From Sphingobacterium spiritivorum (GTDB lineage Bacteria > Bacteroidota > Bacteroidia > Sphingobacteriales > Sphingobacteriaceae): a stretch of 64,000 nt of DNA. The stretch spans positions 4,960,001 to 5,024,000 of the forward strand of contig NZ_CP068083.1 of the NCBI RefSeq assembly GCF_016725325.1, written 5' to 3'. This document shows positions 25,724-34,869 of the stretch, piece after piece. The first letter of the stretch is position 1; each line of letters opens with the position of its first letter. Below the pieces are notes generated by a model. The model was given only the letters and a program-made list of their open reading frames with translations, ran no database searches and was not told the DNA's origin. Position numbers and translations under genes: made by a program.

Positions 25724-27457
25724 TTATTTTTTGTAGACTGTCTTGCCTTCTTTAATGGTTTCCGTCACTAATATATCCCTGATGTTTAACGGATCAATAG
25801 TAAGCGGATTCTGATTCAGAATTACCAGATCAGCCAGTTTACCTGCTTTAAGAGATCCTTTATATTCCTCTTCGTGGTATTGATATGCAGCATTGATGGT
25901 TATCGCTTTCAGTGCTTCTACAGGCTTTATCCGTTCGTCTGGCCCCAGTATTCTCCCTGATCTTGTCTTTCTGTTCACTGCAGCATACACAGCTGTAATC
26001 AGATCCGGAGGAGTCACGGGAGCATCATGATGAATAGTGAAAAGAATTCCCGCTTTCAGGGCGGAATGTGCAGGACTGATAAAGGCTGCCCGCTCAGGAC
26101 CAAATACACTGGAATAATGCCAGTCTCCCCATAAGTAGGCATGTGTAGAAAAATAAGAAGGAATCACTCCAATTTCCTTGATACTGGCAATATGATCAGG
26201 ACGGCTGTTTTGTACATGTATGAGCGTAGCTCTCAACTCTGGCTTATAAATCCCTTCATCCTTCAGTTTCTTTATTACGCGCATGGCCTGATCTATAGCC
26301 GCATCCCCATTGACATGCAGCTGTGCGGTAATGTTATTTTCAAAAAGAGTCTTCAGATCCTGATAAAGTACACTATCCGTAAAAATCGGAAATCCTTTGT
26401 AATCTGCTCCCTGTCCCTCCGGAGGGATCAGATAAGGCTGTGTCAGCCATGCTGTTTTACCTTGTGGCGATCCGTCATCCGAAAATTTAAAACCTCCCAG
26501 CTTCAGGTGATTTGTATAAACCATATATTCAGGTTTGAAAGAATCCAGTTGCGCTTTAAAAAATTCATAATCCGGAAAATAAATAACATCAGCTTTAAAT
26601 AAACCCTTAGCAGCAGCTTCTTTCAGTAGTCCTACACTCTCGCCCATTGTTCTGCCCTCACATATGGTTGTCTGTCCATAGCTCAACCATTCATCCTGCG
26701 CCTTAACAAGATTATCTAATTCCTGTTGAGTTTTATCAACTCCTGATTTAGCATTTTTAGACAACAGTGTCGTCAATTTAATCAGAGCTGTAAAGCTGGC
26801 ATTTTCTTCCAGTTTTCCATTCAGTTTCTTTGTTTTGGGATCTCTACCATAATGTCCTCCTTCCGGATCTTTTGCATTTTCCTCAATACCAACCAGATTT
26901 AACATAGCCGAATTGGCGACACTCGCATGTCCTGAAGTATGAATTACTATAATAGGATTCGTCATACTTATTGCGTCCAGTTCTTCACGGGTTGGGTGTC
27001 TGTGCTCAGACATAATAGCATCGTCATATCCATTGCCCATGATAGGCTGACTCGCTGTCAGGTTGTTTTTTTCTATATATTCTTTTAGGGTTTTCTGAAG
27101 ATCCGGAATAGAATTAACCGTTCCGTAAGGAGTTGGAGACAAATCTATGGCTTGCATCATCCCTGCTCTGGAGGCCAGATGCCCGTGAGCATCTATAAAT
27201 CCGGGAAGTAACGTTTTGCCATTAAGGTCATGTAAGGTTGTGTTTTCTCCTGTGTATTGCTCAGCAGCAGCCTTTGTTCCGGTGAACAGAATCTTTCCGT
27301 CTTTTACAGCAAGAGCTTCGACTTCCGGATTATCATCTTCCATAGTCAGAATAGGACCGCCGAAATAGATTATATCCGCAATCTCCTTTTTGGATGATGT
27401 CTGACAGCCGGATAATATAAGAAGCAGGAATATGGGGAAAAGAATAATGATTTTCAT
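25724..27457 (-). CDS. YtcJ-like amidohydrolase family 3 lipoprotein
   Basis: 577 residues from the ATG that opens a lipoprotein signal (MKIIILFPIFLLLILSGC, lipidated C18); a longer frame upstream has no signal character. The amidohydrolase metal motif HGH lies in GFIDAHGHLAS (H91, H93), with later LHVNGDAAID and HHDAPVTPPD carrying further ligand-type residues. The family hydrolyses amide or similar bonds with bound zinc or iron. As a probable envelope lipoprotein it acts on an external substrate, and the outer-membrane transporter next to it may supply or remove it. Confidence 0.9.
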   Translation of the reverse strand: MKIIILFPIFLLLILSGCQTSSKKEIADIIYFGGPILTMEDDNPEVEALAVKDGKILFTGTKAAAEQYTGENTTLHDLNGKTLLPGFIDAHGHLASRAGMMQAIDLSPTPYGTVNSIPDLQKTLKEYIEKNNLTASQPIMGNGYDDAIMSEHRHPTREELDAISMTNPIIVIHTSGHASVANSAMLNLVGIEENAKDPEGGHYGRDPKTKKLNGKLEENASFTALIKLTTLLSKNAKSGVDKTQQELDNLVKAQDEWLSYGQTTICEGRTMGESVGLLKEAAAKGLFKADVIYFPDYEFFKAQLDSFKPEYMVYTNHLKLGGFKFSDDGSPQGKTAWLTQPYLIPPEGQGADYKGFPIFTDSVLYQDLKTLFENNITAQLHVNGDAAIDQAMRVIKKLKDEGIYKPELRATLIHVQNSRPDHIASIKEIGVIPSYFSTHAYLWGDWHYSSVFGPERAAFISPAHSALKAGILFTIHHDAPVTPPDLITAVYAAVNRKTRSGRILGPDERIKPVEALKAITINAAYQYHEEEYKGSLKAGKLADLVILNQNPLTIDPLNIRDILVTETIKEGKTVYKK

Positions 27458-27700
27458 AGCATAAGGATTAATATATGAATAAAAAACACGTAATGAACAG
27501 AAATGTTTCATAAAATTATTAAATTTTAACCAAAATGTACACAAAACATACTTTTATTAAAAACACCACAAATCACTTTTTGTTCTTTTTTATAAAGCTT
27601 GTTTAATAAACAGGCCGGATAGCCTTTTTTGTAATGGTGTGATTTACAGGAAAAGCTCCAAAAAATGTACTTTAGTAAAATAAAGAAACATCACCTGTCT

Positions 27701-28213
27701 ATGTCTGCTGCTATACATACAAACATTATCACCCCATTAATTGAAAAGTTGTATTCTCCAATGTCACAACTGGAGCAACTCCAATTTGATAAAGAAAGCA
27801 GCAGCTATCATGCGGCTTCTTTTGTAACAGAAGAGCAGGTTATTCTGTTTCGCAAGGCGAATATTACACCTAAGAAAATCGGACAATTTGTAACCTTGTG
27901 GAAAAGAAATATTACGTCCGGTGAAACGGAACCTTACACGACGAAAGATCAGGTAGACCTTGTTACCATATTCATAAAGAATCAGGATCAGTATGGACTA
28001 TTTATATTCTCAACAGCGATTCTGAGAGAAATGAAAATTCTCACACATGATAACATTATGGGCAAAAGAGGTTTCAGGATATATGCACCCTGGGATATTC
28101 CTGAAAATAAACAGGCTATAAAAACAAAGGAATGGCAGATCAAATATTTTGAATATCTTGCACCCGATCTTATTGATAACAAGTCTCTACTTTCAATTGC
28201 TACCTATGCCTGA
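27701..28213 (+). CDS. MepB family protein
   Basis: 170 residues from the second in-frame ATG, which places about ten residues before the conserved start (EKLYSP); an ATG 36 bases upstream is also possible. Family-like segments are LFRKANITPKKIGQFVTLWKR, VTIFIKNQDQYGLFIF, GKRGFRIYAPWD and QIKYF. MepB is named from the staphylococcal mepRAB locus, where its biochemical role is not established. Its last 8 bases overlap the start of a beta-lactamase-like hydrolase, so the two are translationally coupled. Confidence 0.88.
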   Translation: MSAAIHTNIITPLIEKLYSPMSQLEQLQFDKESSSYHAASFVTEEQVILFRKANITPKKIGQFVTLWKRNITSGETEPYTTKDQVDLVTIFIKNQDQYGLFIFSTAILREMKILTHDNIMGKRGFRIYAPWDIPENKQAIKTKEWQIKYFEYLAPDLIDNKSLLSIATYA

Positions 28214-30200
28214 TCGTATAAAACACATTATTTTTTTTGTTTTGTTTTTTAATAGCTTATCCTTTTCAGAGGCTCAGGTTATGAAGAACCAACTTCACCC
28301 CTCCTCGGCTTTCAGTGCGGAGTTTTCTACAGGGGACAAGCATATATACGAAGTGCGACTCCAAAAGAATGATTTTGCAGCTTTTTCTGTTATGCAGCGA
28401 GGTATAGATATTGTTGTCAGCGTTTATGATGAAAAGAATCATAAGCTGAATGAATATGATAGTCCCAATGGTAAATTCGGACCGGAATACTTCACCATAC
28501 ATGCCAATCATAAGGGTAAATATAAAATTGAAATATCAGCTCCCGGGCAACAGGTTATATCCGGAAAATATGATATCCAAACGCTGAGAATAAAACAAAA
28601 AGCAACTCTTCCGAATGAAAAAACAGATGAACTCCTCACCCGTTATCAAAGTAAATCAAGTCCTGGTATAGCGCTTGCAATTCAAAAGGATGGTAGGACC
28701 ATTTATGAAAAATATACAGGGATAGCCAATTTGGAAAACAAGATCCCGATCTCGGATTCTACCATATTTCATATAGCATCCGTATCTAAACAGTTTGCCG
28801 TATTTTCTATTCTCCTGCTGGAAAAACAGAAAAAATTATCTCTTGAAGATGATATACGGCAATATTTACCGGAAATGCCTGATTACGGAAACAAGATCAG
28901 CATAAAAAATCTGGCTAATCATACCAGCGGACTGCGGGAGATATTTGATCTCAGCAGTCTGATAGGACAACGGGAAGGTGGTCATATGACTATGGATCAG
29001 GCCTACCGGCTGTTGACTCAGCAGAAGCATCTTAATTTCCATCCCGGCACTGCATACGAATACTGCAATTCTGGGTTTATATTACTGGCAAAGATCGTAG
29101 AAAAGGTATCCGGTAAGTCTTTTTCAGATTTTACGGAAAATGAAATCTTCCGTCCGTTAAAAATGAAAAATTCCTTATTCCTCGATAATGAGGAGAGAAT
29201 CATCAGGAATAAAGCTTATTCCTACAGTTACAGAGCCGGGCAGTATCAACAGGTTCCCCTTCATTTTTCTCTGGTAGGATCCACAGGACTGAATACGACT
29301 GTACGTGATCTCAATCTGTGGACAGAAAACTTTCATTCAGCCACAATTGGTGACACAAGCCTGTTCCATAAAATGGAACAACAAAGTACTTTAAATAACG
29401 GCGAACGGCTCTCTTATGCTCTTGGCCAGGAAGTAAAACAATATAAAGGGCTAAATCTGATTTTTCACGGAGGCGGAGATGCAGGGTACAGGTCTTATCT
29501 GGTTCGTATTCCGGAACACAATTTCGCTATGGCTATGACAGGTAATTTTCAGACCTTCAATCCACTGGATATTGCCTATACTATTATCGATTATTATTTT
29601 GATAAGACACCGGACAATCCGGTGGAACCCTATATTGCTCAGGATACAGCAACGCTGACCAAATGGGCTGGTCAATATGAAGTGATGAGAGGTCTGTTGT
29701 TTACGTTTTCTGCTGAAAACAATAAATTCTATCTGCAGATCAACGGATCAGCGCAGAAACTACCTTTACCCGCTCTTTCAGACAAAGAGTTCATGTTTCC
29801 TGCTCTTCCACATAGTCGATTTGTATTTAGTACAGATGAAAATGGTACACCGGATTTCAGATGGCATCTGTCCGACTTCAGTTATAAAGGAAAAAAGATT
29901 AATAGCAAAGTCCTGAAAAATCAGGATACAGATCTGGCCTTATATACTGGCCGTTTTTACAGTCCTGAATTGGAAACTGAGTATGAATTCAGTGTTATGA
30001 ATGGAAAACTTATGGCTTTGCATCTGCTGAATGGGAACATTCCTATGAATCCGATGCCAATACCTGACACCTTCAATACAGAAGAAGGATATTTCCGCAA
30101 AGTGGAATTTGTCAGGGATCAGCATTCCAGAATCGTAGGCTGTAAAGTATCTGCTACCGGAGTCAGGGAAGTGTTGTTTGAAAAAACAACCTCTCAATAG
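28206..30200 (+). CDS. Secreted serine hydrolase, class C beta-lactamase/DD-peptidase-like
   Basis: 664 residues from the ATG overlapping the MepB stop; it opens with a signal peptide (1-23). Residues 25-130 form an all-beta PPC-like domain. The serine hydrolase domain (about 140-475) has SxxK as SVSK (S192, K195), YxN as YCN (Y286, N288) and HGG (H421-G423). A C-terminal beta-rich part (about 495-664) follows, as in many Bacteroidota relatives. It may act on D-amino-acid peptides, peptidoglycan or esters. Coupling with MepB is the notable context. Confidence 0.88.
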   Translation: MPDRIKHIIFFVLFFNSLSFSEAQVMKNQLHPSSAFSAEFSTGDKHIYEVRLQKNDFAAFSVMQRGIDIVVSVYDEKNHKLNEYDSPNGKFGPEYFTIHANHKGKYKIEISAPGQQVISGKYDIQTLRIKQKATLPNEKTDELLTRYQSKSSPGIALAIQKDGRTIYEKYTGIANLENKIPISDSTIFHIASVSKQFAVFSILLLEKQKKLSLEDDIRQYLPEMPDYGNKISIKNLANHTSGLREIFDLSSLIGQREGGHMTMDQAYRLLTQQKHLNFHPGTAYEYCNSGFILLAKIVEKVSGKSFSDFTENEIFRPLKMKNSLFLDNEERIIRNKAYSYSYRAGQYQQVPLHFSLVGSTGLNTTVRDLNLWTENFHSATIGDTSLFHKMEQQSTLNNGERLSYALGQEVKQYKGLNLIFHGGGDAGYRSYLVRIPEHNFAMAMTGNFQTFNPLDIAYTIIDYYFDKTPDNPVEPYIAQDTATLTKWAGQYEVMRGLLFTFSAENNKFYLQINGSAQKLPLPALSDKEFMFPALPHSRFVFSTDENGTPDFRWHLSDFSYKGKKINSKVLKNQDTDLALYTGRFYSPELETEYEFSVMNGKLMALHLLNGNIPMNPMPIPDTFNTEEGYFRKVEFVRDQHSRIVGCKVSATGVREVLFEKTTSQ

Positions 30201-30250
30201 TTCTGCCGGTAAGCAAGGATATAGTGATGGAGTTACAGCTCCGCTATCTT

Positions 30251-30670
30251 TTATTTGATAACTTCTACGGATGTAACCTGTAGCCCCTGTTTGGTAGATT
30301 GGTATTTAAATTTAACCTTTTGATCCATATACAATACGAAACCAACAAGATTGGTATTAAAGTATACACTTTCGCGTGTCTCATTGTTACGGATAAATCC
30401 ATACTGACCCTGCTCATTGAAGAAAGAAACTTTTCCGAATGAAAATTCTTCTTCGACAACAGGACGTTCCAGATCTGAAGGTTTGAATTCGTACTTTTGG
30501 GTAGGAGGAGTATTAGATAGATTTCCAAATTCGTCAACGTAGACAAACATTTCTTCCAATGATTTACCCTTGGAGTTGTGAGTTTTTTTATACTCTTTTT
30601 TTTGTTCTTTTGATTTTCTTTTTTCTAATTTTTTCTTTTGATTTTCTTTTTTTTGCTGTGTTTGTGCCAT
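30251..30670 (-). CDS. Cold-shock-domain protein with a lysine-rich N-terminus
   Basis: 139 residues. The first 40 are extremely basic and glutamine-rich (KKENQKKKLEKRKSKEQKK), an acidic linker follows, and the last 63 form a cold-shock domain (GKVSFFNEQGQYGFI, SVYFNTNLVG, VKFKYQSTKQGLQV). The RNP-like aromatics are partly kept. It probably binds RNA, with the basic tail adding affinity, perhaps on ribosomes. About 280 bases without a gene precede it, which could hold a long 5' leader typical of cold-shock genes. Confidence 0.87.
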   Translation of the reverse strand: MAQTQQKKENQKKKLEKRKSKEQKKEYKKTHNSKGKSLEEMFVYVDEFGNLSNTPPTQKYEFKPSDLERPVVEEEFSFGKVSFFNEQGQYGFIRNNETRESVYFNTNLVGFVLYMDQKVKFKYQSTKQGLQVTSVEVIK

Positions 30671-30891
30671 TAAAAATGTGTTAATTAATAAAAGAGGTGT
30701 AAAGCGCGAAAAACTTGGTGTTCCTGATCAAATGGCTTTTCTCGAAAAAAGCGAAGGGAGAGGAGTAAGTGTAAGGCGTGTGTACAAATATAAGCAAAAT
30801 ACAGATGAAAAACAAATATTACATCCGTCAGGATATATCATATACCGTATCTTAAAAAGGTCTTCTTTTATATCTCAATGCACACAATAGC

Positions 30892-30930
30892 AAAAAAAGG
30901 GATCTTTATGCTCGTAAAAATCCCTTTTTT
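30892..30930 (-). terminator. Rho-independent terminator of the acyl-CoA dehydrogenase gene
   Basis: AAAAAAGGGAT pairs with ATCCCTTTTTT (11 bp, 16-base loop). On the minus strand it is a GGGAT stem with a T-run, 21 bases after the stop of the dehydrogenase gene. Confidence 0.75.
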
Positions 30931-30951
30931 GATCAGTCAGTATATGTATGA

Positions 30952-32451
30952 TTAAATAAAATCTATCCAGTTAGACTGTTCCTGATATTCAACGATTGGT
31001 TTTGCATCATTGTAATTCAGGAAGTCAGACAATAATTTTTTGACATCCATCTTCATATGTTTGACACAGTTGTCATACAGATCCGTTCTGAAACCTTTAT
31101 CTGTCATATCACCGACATACTGTAAACATACTAAGCGGGCGATAATTTTACCAAGAACAACCATTTGTCTCTGTACCAGGCTTTCAGAGATCTGAAAATC
31201 CAACACACGCTTAAACAGGACTGCAACACGGTCACAACGGTCAAATCCTTGCAAATACTGGCCAAAATTGCTTTCCTTGGATTTCTTCATCTGCTTGATA
31301 ACCATCTCTGCAATCTGTGTATAAAGCATTTCGTTAGATCCTTCAAAAATCTGGAACGGTCTGCTGTCTACAATACCGCGTCCGGCTACGTGATCAATTT
31401 TATAACCGCTCGAACCCGACAGTTGCACACAGATCTGCGCAGCTTCCTGCATCAGATCAGTTACCAACGCTTTCATACTGTTTGCTTCCAGTCCGGCAGT
31501 AGCCAGGTCCTGATCGATCCCGCTCATAGAAGAACTACGTGCGCACATACCTGAACAAAGACTGTACGAAGATTGAATACGGGATATCTGATATTGTACA
31601 GAATCTAAAGCCAGTAACTGCTGCCCTCCTACCTTGCGGTTGGTACAATGTGACAGTGCTTCATCCAGCATGCGTTTGATAAAGCCCATTCCCATACCCG
31701 GAAACTGCAAGCGACTGCGGTGAAGAATATCAAGCATCATCTTGATACCGGTACTTTTCTGTAATAATTTCTGATTGGCCGGCACTTCCAGATCGATGGT
31801 ATTCATACCATACGGAATCATATAAAGCCCAAGATTATTAAAATAATGTTCTACCTGTATCTGTTGCTCAGAACGACTGTTATCCGTTACAAAAAATTCA
31901 ACATCTCTGGCCAGATCTCCTTTTCCCGCATCTTTACGGGCAGCAATGATCCAAAAATCTGCCATTCCGGTCAGTCCCTGCCAGTGTTTCTGTCCCTTAA
32001 GCTTATAGCCGGTTTCCGACTCTTCATATTGGGTGCGCATATTTAGTGCATCACTCCCGAAGTCGGGTTCTGTAATCATCAGACCCCCCATCGCCTTATG
32101 CTGGAGGAAACGATCAAATATCGGTTGCTGTATTTCTGGATGACCATATTTTGCTAATGGCTCCAGAAAAAGTGCGATATTAATGCCAAAAGTCAGGGAT
32201 AAGGGTAAAGATTCATAAGAAGCTGCAGCAAGGATGGACAGACATTCACTGACCTTTGCTCCTCTTCCTCCAAAATTTTCTGGGATGGCGACAGAAAGAG
32301 GCTTTAGTTCCATTATTTTGTCCCAGACATCCTGAGGAAGTCCACGGTTTATACTTAATTCGTTTATATCTGATTCGTGGTGGAACAGCTCATGTATTCT
32401 GTTCTCAAATTTCTTTAAAAATATTTCAAAGCCTTCTTTCATCTTTTTCAA
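30952..32451 (-). CDS. Acyl-CoA dehydrogenase family protein
   Basis: 499 residues with the family's three-part fold. Flavin/substrate segments include GGLMITEPDFGSDALNM and LKGQKHWQGLTG; the C-terminal helical domain has SSGYKIDHVAGRGIVD and IFEGSNEML, the usual region of the catalytic glutamate. About 100 extra residues follow the core. It should oxidise a fatty acyl-CoA or related thioester with FAD. No beta-oxidation partner lies next to it. Confidence 0.88.
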   Translation of the reverse strand: MKKMKEGFEIFLKKFENRIHELFHHESDINELSINRGLPQDVWDKIMELKPLSVAIPENFGGRGAKVSECLSILAAASYESLPLSLTFGINIALFLEPLAKYGHPEIQQPIFDRFLQHKAMGGLMITEPDFGSDALNMRTQYEESETGYKLKGQKHWQGLTGMADFWIIAARKDAGKGDLARDVEFFVTDNSRSEQQIQVEHYFNNLGLYMIPYGMNTIDLEVPANQKLLQKSTGIKMMLDILHRSRLQFPGMGMGFIKRMLDEALSHCTNRKVGGQQLLALDSVQYQISRIQSSYSLCSGMCARSSSMSGIDQDLATAGLEANSMKALVTDLMQEAAQICVQLSGSSGYKIDHVAGRGIVDSRPFQIFEGSNEMLYTQIAEMVIKQMKKSKESNFGQYLQGFDRCDRVAVLFKRVLDFQISESLVQRQMVVLGKIIARLVCLQYVGDMTDKGFRTDLYDNCVKHMKMDVKKLLSDFLNYNDAKPIVEYQEQSNWIDFI

Positions 32452-32630
32452 AATCTGTTGAACCGTAAAGGTAAGAGAATATTCAGAGTCCCTGTTAATA
32501 CAGTTAAAATAATTTATAGATTAAATAAAGAAATTTGAACAAACTTCTCTTTCCTACTCCCTTTGCAACCTCAGGAATCACTATCTTTAATCTATATTAT
32601 TTACTCAATTCTCTACCTCTAATTAAAACA

Positions 32631-33101
32631 ATGATACACCGATTATACCAGGAACAACAGCTCAACTGCGATTTGCAGACCGCATGGACATTTTTTTCCG
32701 CAGCAGGTAATCTTTCCAAAATTACTCCTCCCGAAATGAAATTCACCGTATTGACATCTTTTGCCAATGATGAAATTTATGAAGGAATGCTCATTCGCTA
32801 TCGGGTTTCACCACTATTCGGAATCAGCATGAACTGGGAAACTAAAATCACGCAGGTAGACTATCAGAAGAGTTTTACAGATTTTCAGGCTAAAGGGCCA
32901 TATAAGTTATGGAATCATCACCATGAATTTATTTCCAATGATAAAGGTGTACTGATGAAAGATACCGTAGATTATGAATTGCCGTTTGGATGGTTCGGGG
33001 AGTTAACCCACAATTGGATGGTCAAACCAAGATTAGATGAAATATTCCGATACAGACGTCAGGTTCTCGATAAAAAATTCGGAAATACGCCCCCTACCTG
33101 A
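32631..33101 (+). CDS. SRPBCC/COQ10-like lipid-binding fold protein
   Basis: 156 residues from the first ATG; the open frame extends 32 codons upstream only from a TTG. The pattern (LNCDLQTAWTFFSAAGNLSKITPPEM, ... ITQVDYQKSFTDFQAKGPYKLWNHHHEF) is that of the SRPBCC superfamily, in the cyclase/dehydrase-like group with a hydrophobic ligand cavity. Ligand unknown. It stands alone between a divergent acyl-CoA dehydrogenase gene and a sigma-factor operon. Confidence 0.85.
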   Translation: MIHRLYQEQQLNCDLQTAWTFFSAAGNLSKITPPEMKFTVLTSFANDEIYEGMLIRYRVSPLFGISMNWETKITQVDYQKSFTDFQAKGPYKLWNHHHEFISNDKGVLMKDTVDYELPFGWFGELTHNWMVKPRLDEIFRYRRQVLDKKFGNTPPT

Positions 33102-33256
33102 CCAATTTAACCTAATTATTAACAAAATAAAAAAAACATAATAATCTTATTTACAAACATATAACATCAAAAACATTGATTTCTGAAAATAAATTCAATA
33201 TGAGATGTAATATTTCCCCCTCCCCAATTGTCTTCTCCATATAAAGCAACTAAAAT

Positions 33257-33772
33257 ATGACACAGGAAACATTTAAATCGGTCGTTTTTATCCATAAGGA
33301 TAAATTATTCCGGTTTGCTAATCGCTTCCTGATAGATCCGCAAGATGCTTTTGATATTGTACAGGAAGTACTTATTAAACTTTGGGAATCTCGCATGGAG
33401 CTTGACAAAGTATCAAATCTTGAAGCTTATGCTATGCGTATGACAAAAAACCTGGCTTTAAATAAGATAAACCGGGAAGCTGTAAAATACAAGGCAGAAA
33501 GTTATGAAATGCCGGAGGTTCAGAAAGAGAAATATCCGGCGCTGACCCGCGACCTGATTCTCCAGCTGATTGACAAGCTACCTGAGAAGCAAAGATTGGT
33601 GATGTATCTACGAGACATAGAGGAGTATGAATTTGAGACCATATGTGAGTTAACAGGAATAGATGAGAATGCGGCCAGAGTGAATCTGTCCCGTGCACGG
33701 AATACCGTAAAAAATGGATTAACAATGATTTTTGATTATGAAGAAAGAAGAATTAGAGCGATTAAAAGCTAA
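33257..33772 (+). CDS. ECF-type RNA polymerase sigma factor
   Basis: 171 residues with region 2 (about 10-80: RFANRFLIDPQDAFDIVQEVLIKLWE) and region 4 (about 105-160: LPEKQRLVMYLRDIEEYEFETICELTGIDENAARVNLSRARNT). It directs transcription of an envelope or stress regulon, set free from its anti-sigma partner. The downstream gene begins 35 bases before this one's stop. The operon sigma / membrane anti-sigma / DUF4252 / DUF4252 is a recurring arrangement in Bacteroidota. Confidence 0.92.
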   Translation: MTQETFKSVVFIHKDKLFRFANRFLIDPQDAFDIVQEVLIKLWESRMELDKVSNLEAYAMRMTKNLALNKINREAVKYKAESYEMPEVQKEKYPALTRDLILQLIDKLPEKQRLVMYLRDIEEYEFETICELTGIDENAARVNLSRARNTVKNGLTMIFDYEERRIRAIKS

Positions 33773-34382
33773 ATACTGGGCGGGAGAATCTTCATTGGAA
33801 GAAGATCGCATGATCCGCGAGGCAGAAGAGGCAGATCCTTACTTTTCTGTACTTAAAGCTACTGAAGAAGAAATGAATCTGCAGTTTGATGATTTCATGA
33901 ATACAGTTGAGCCGGAACATCAGCAGAATGAGAAGCGTAAAATCCGAAGCATATACCGTACCCTGTCTGTTGCTGCATCATTGCTTTTTATCTCAGGGGC
34001 AATATGGTATTTCAATGTAACTCCAAAAGATAATAACAATCTGGTAAAAACGACTGATACAAAACCAGATCTCACTTCACCGGTAAAGAAAGAAACACAA
34101 AAGCTCCCGGAAGTAAATACTATACAACCAGCAGTAGAAACTCCGGTCAGAATAGCAGCGATCAGGCACCCGCAAAAAAAGAAGACTACCAAAAGAGAAA
34201 TAGCAGAAAGAACTTCTGTCTCTGCTCCTGAAAACGAACTTTATGTAGAGGTAAACGGAGTAAAGGTATATAATGAAGAAGCATTAAAAATTACAGAAGA
34301 AGTACTCACTTTGGCATCGAATAACATTAGAAAGGGATTGGAAGCAACTCAGAATATTAAATATTTAACTATAGAACTTTAA
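33738..34382 (+). CDS. Membrane anti-sigma factor-like protein
   Basis: 214 residues from the ATG inside the end of the sigma gene; a TTG two codons upstream is less likely. The first 70 residues are charged and helical (KAKYWAGESSLEEDRMIREAE), as expected for a sigma-binding domain. One membrane helix lies at about 75-92. The remaining periplasmic part is lysine/threonine/proline-rich, ending with YVEVNGVKVYNEEALKITEEVL. I infer an anti-sigma role from topology and overlap; no recognisable zinc motif (HxxxCxxC) is present. Confidence 0.8.
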   Translation: MKKEELERLKAKYWAGESSLEEDRMIREAEEADPYFSVLKATEEEMNLQFDDFMNTVEPEHQQNEKRKIRSIYRTLSVAASLLFISGAIWYFNVTPKDNNNLVKTTDTKPDLTSPVKKETQKLPEVNTIQPAVETPVRIAAIRHPQKKKTTKREIAERTSVSAPENELYVEVNGVKVYNEEALKITEEVLTLASNNIRKGLEATQNIKYLTIEL

Positions 34383-34393
34383 AACCAAAAAAA

Positions 34394-34867
34394 ATGAAAC
34401 ATTTATTAATTATCGTGAGCCTGCTATGCTTTAGCATCTCTCAGGCACAACTGTCAAAACTCGATCAGATTTTTGATCAGTACAAAGAAGGCAAAGGTGT
34501 CACTTCTATTAAGATCGGAAAACCTATGTTTTCGATGCTCAATAAAATGAAATTATCAGATAACGATCTTGAAAGTATCCGGCCGCTTCTGACAAATATC
34601 AATTCAATTAAAATGCTGATTGTAGAAGGAGATACTCCTGAATTGCAGTCTGATGTATCTAAAGCGATCAGTAAGTTAAACTATGAAGAACTGATGGTGA
34701 TCAATTCGGAAGAAAACAAAATTAAGTTTCTGGCAGAAAACACACAATCCGAAAACATCAATAACTTATTACTCAGTATTATTACAGATGATTCGACCAT
34801 CTTTATGATATTGGATGGTAGAGTAAAATACGATGATATCAGTAAACTAATCAACAGTGTAAACTAA
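34394..34867 (+). CDS. DUF4252 domain protein, secreted
   Basis: 157 residues with a signal peptide (1-19, SQAQ). The body (LDQIFDQYKEGKGVTSIKIGKPMF ... IDDSTIFMILDGRVKYDDISKLI-type ending) matches DUF4252, a Bacteroidota family of unknown function. It lies 11 bases after the anti-sigma gene and 2 bases before a second DUF4252 gene, so it belongs to the sigma operon and is likely an envelope effector or sensor of it. Confidence 0.85.
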   Translation: MKHLLIIVSLLCFSISQAQLSKLDQIFDQYKEGKGVTSIKIGKPMFSMLNKMKLSDNDLESIRPLLTNINSIKMLIVEGDTPELQSDVSKAISKLNYEELMVINSEENKIKFLAENTQSENINNLLLSIITDDSTIFMILDGRVKYDDISKLINSVN

Positions 34868-34869
34868 TT

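Noticed and set aside
26141..26602. 153-codon plus-strand frame opposite the amidohydrolase
   Set aside because: Antisense shadow of a complete amidohydrolase; no motifs and no promoter.
30678..30890. 70-codon plus-strand frame upstream of the cold-shock-domain gene
   Set aside because: Highly charged random-looking translation, no homologous pattern; the stretch more likely holds the cold-shock leader and a terminator.
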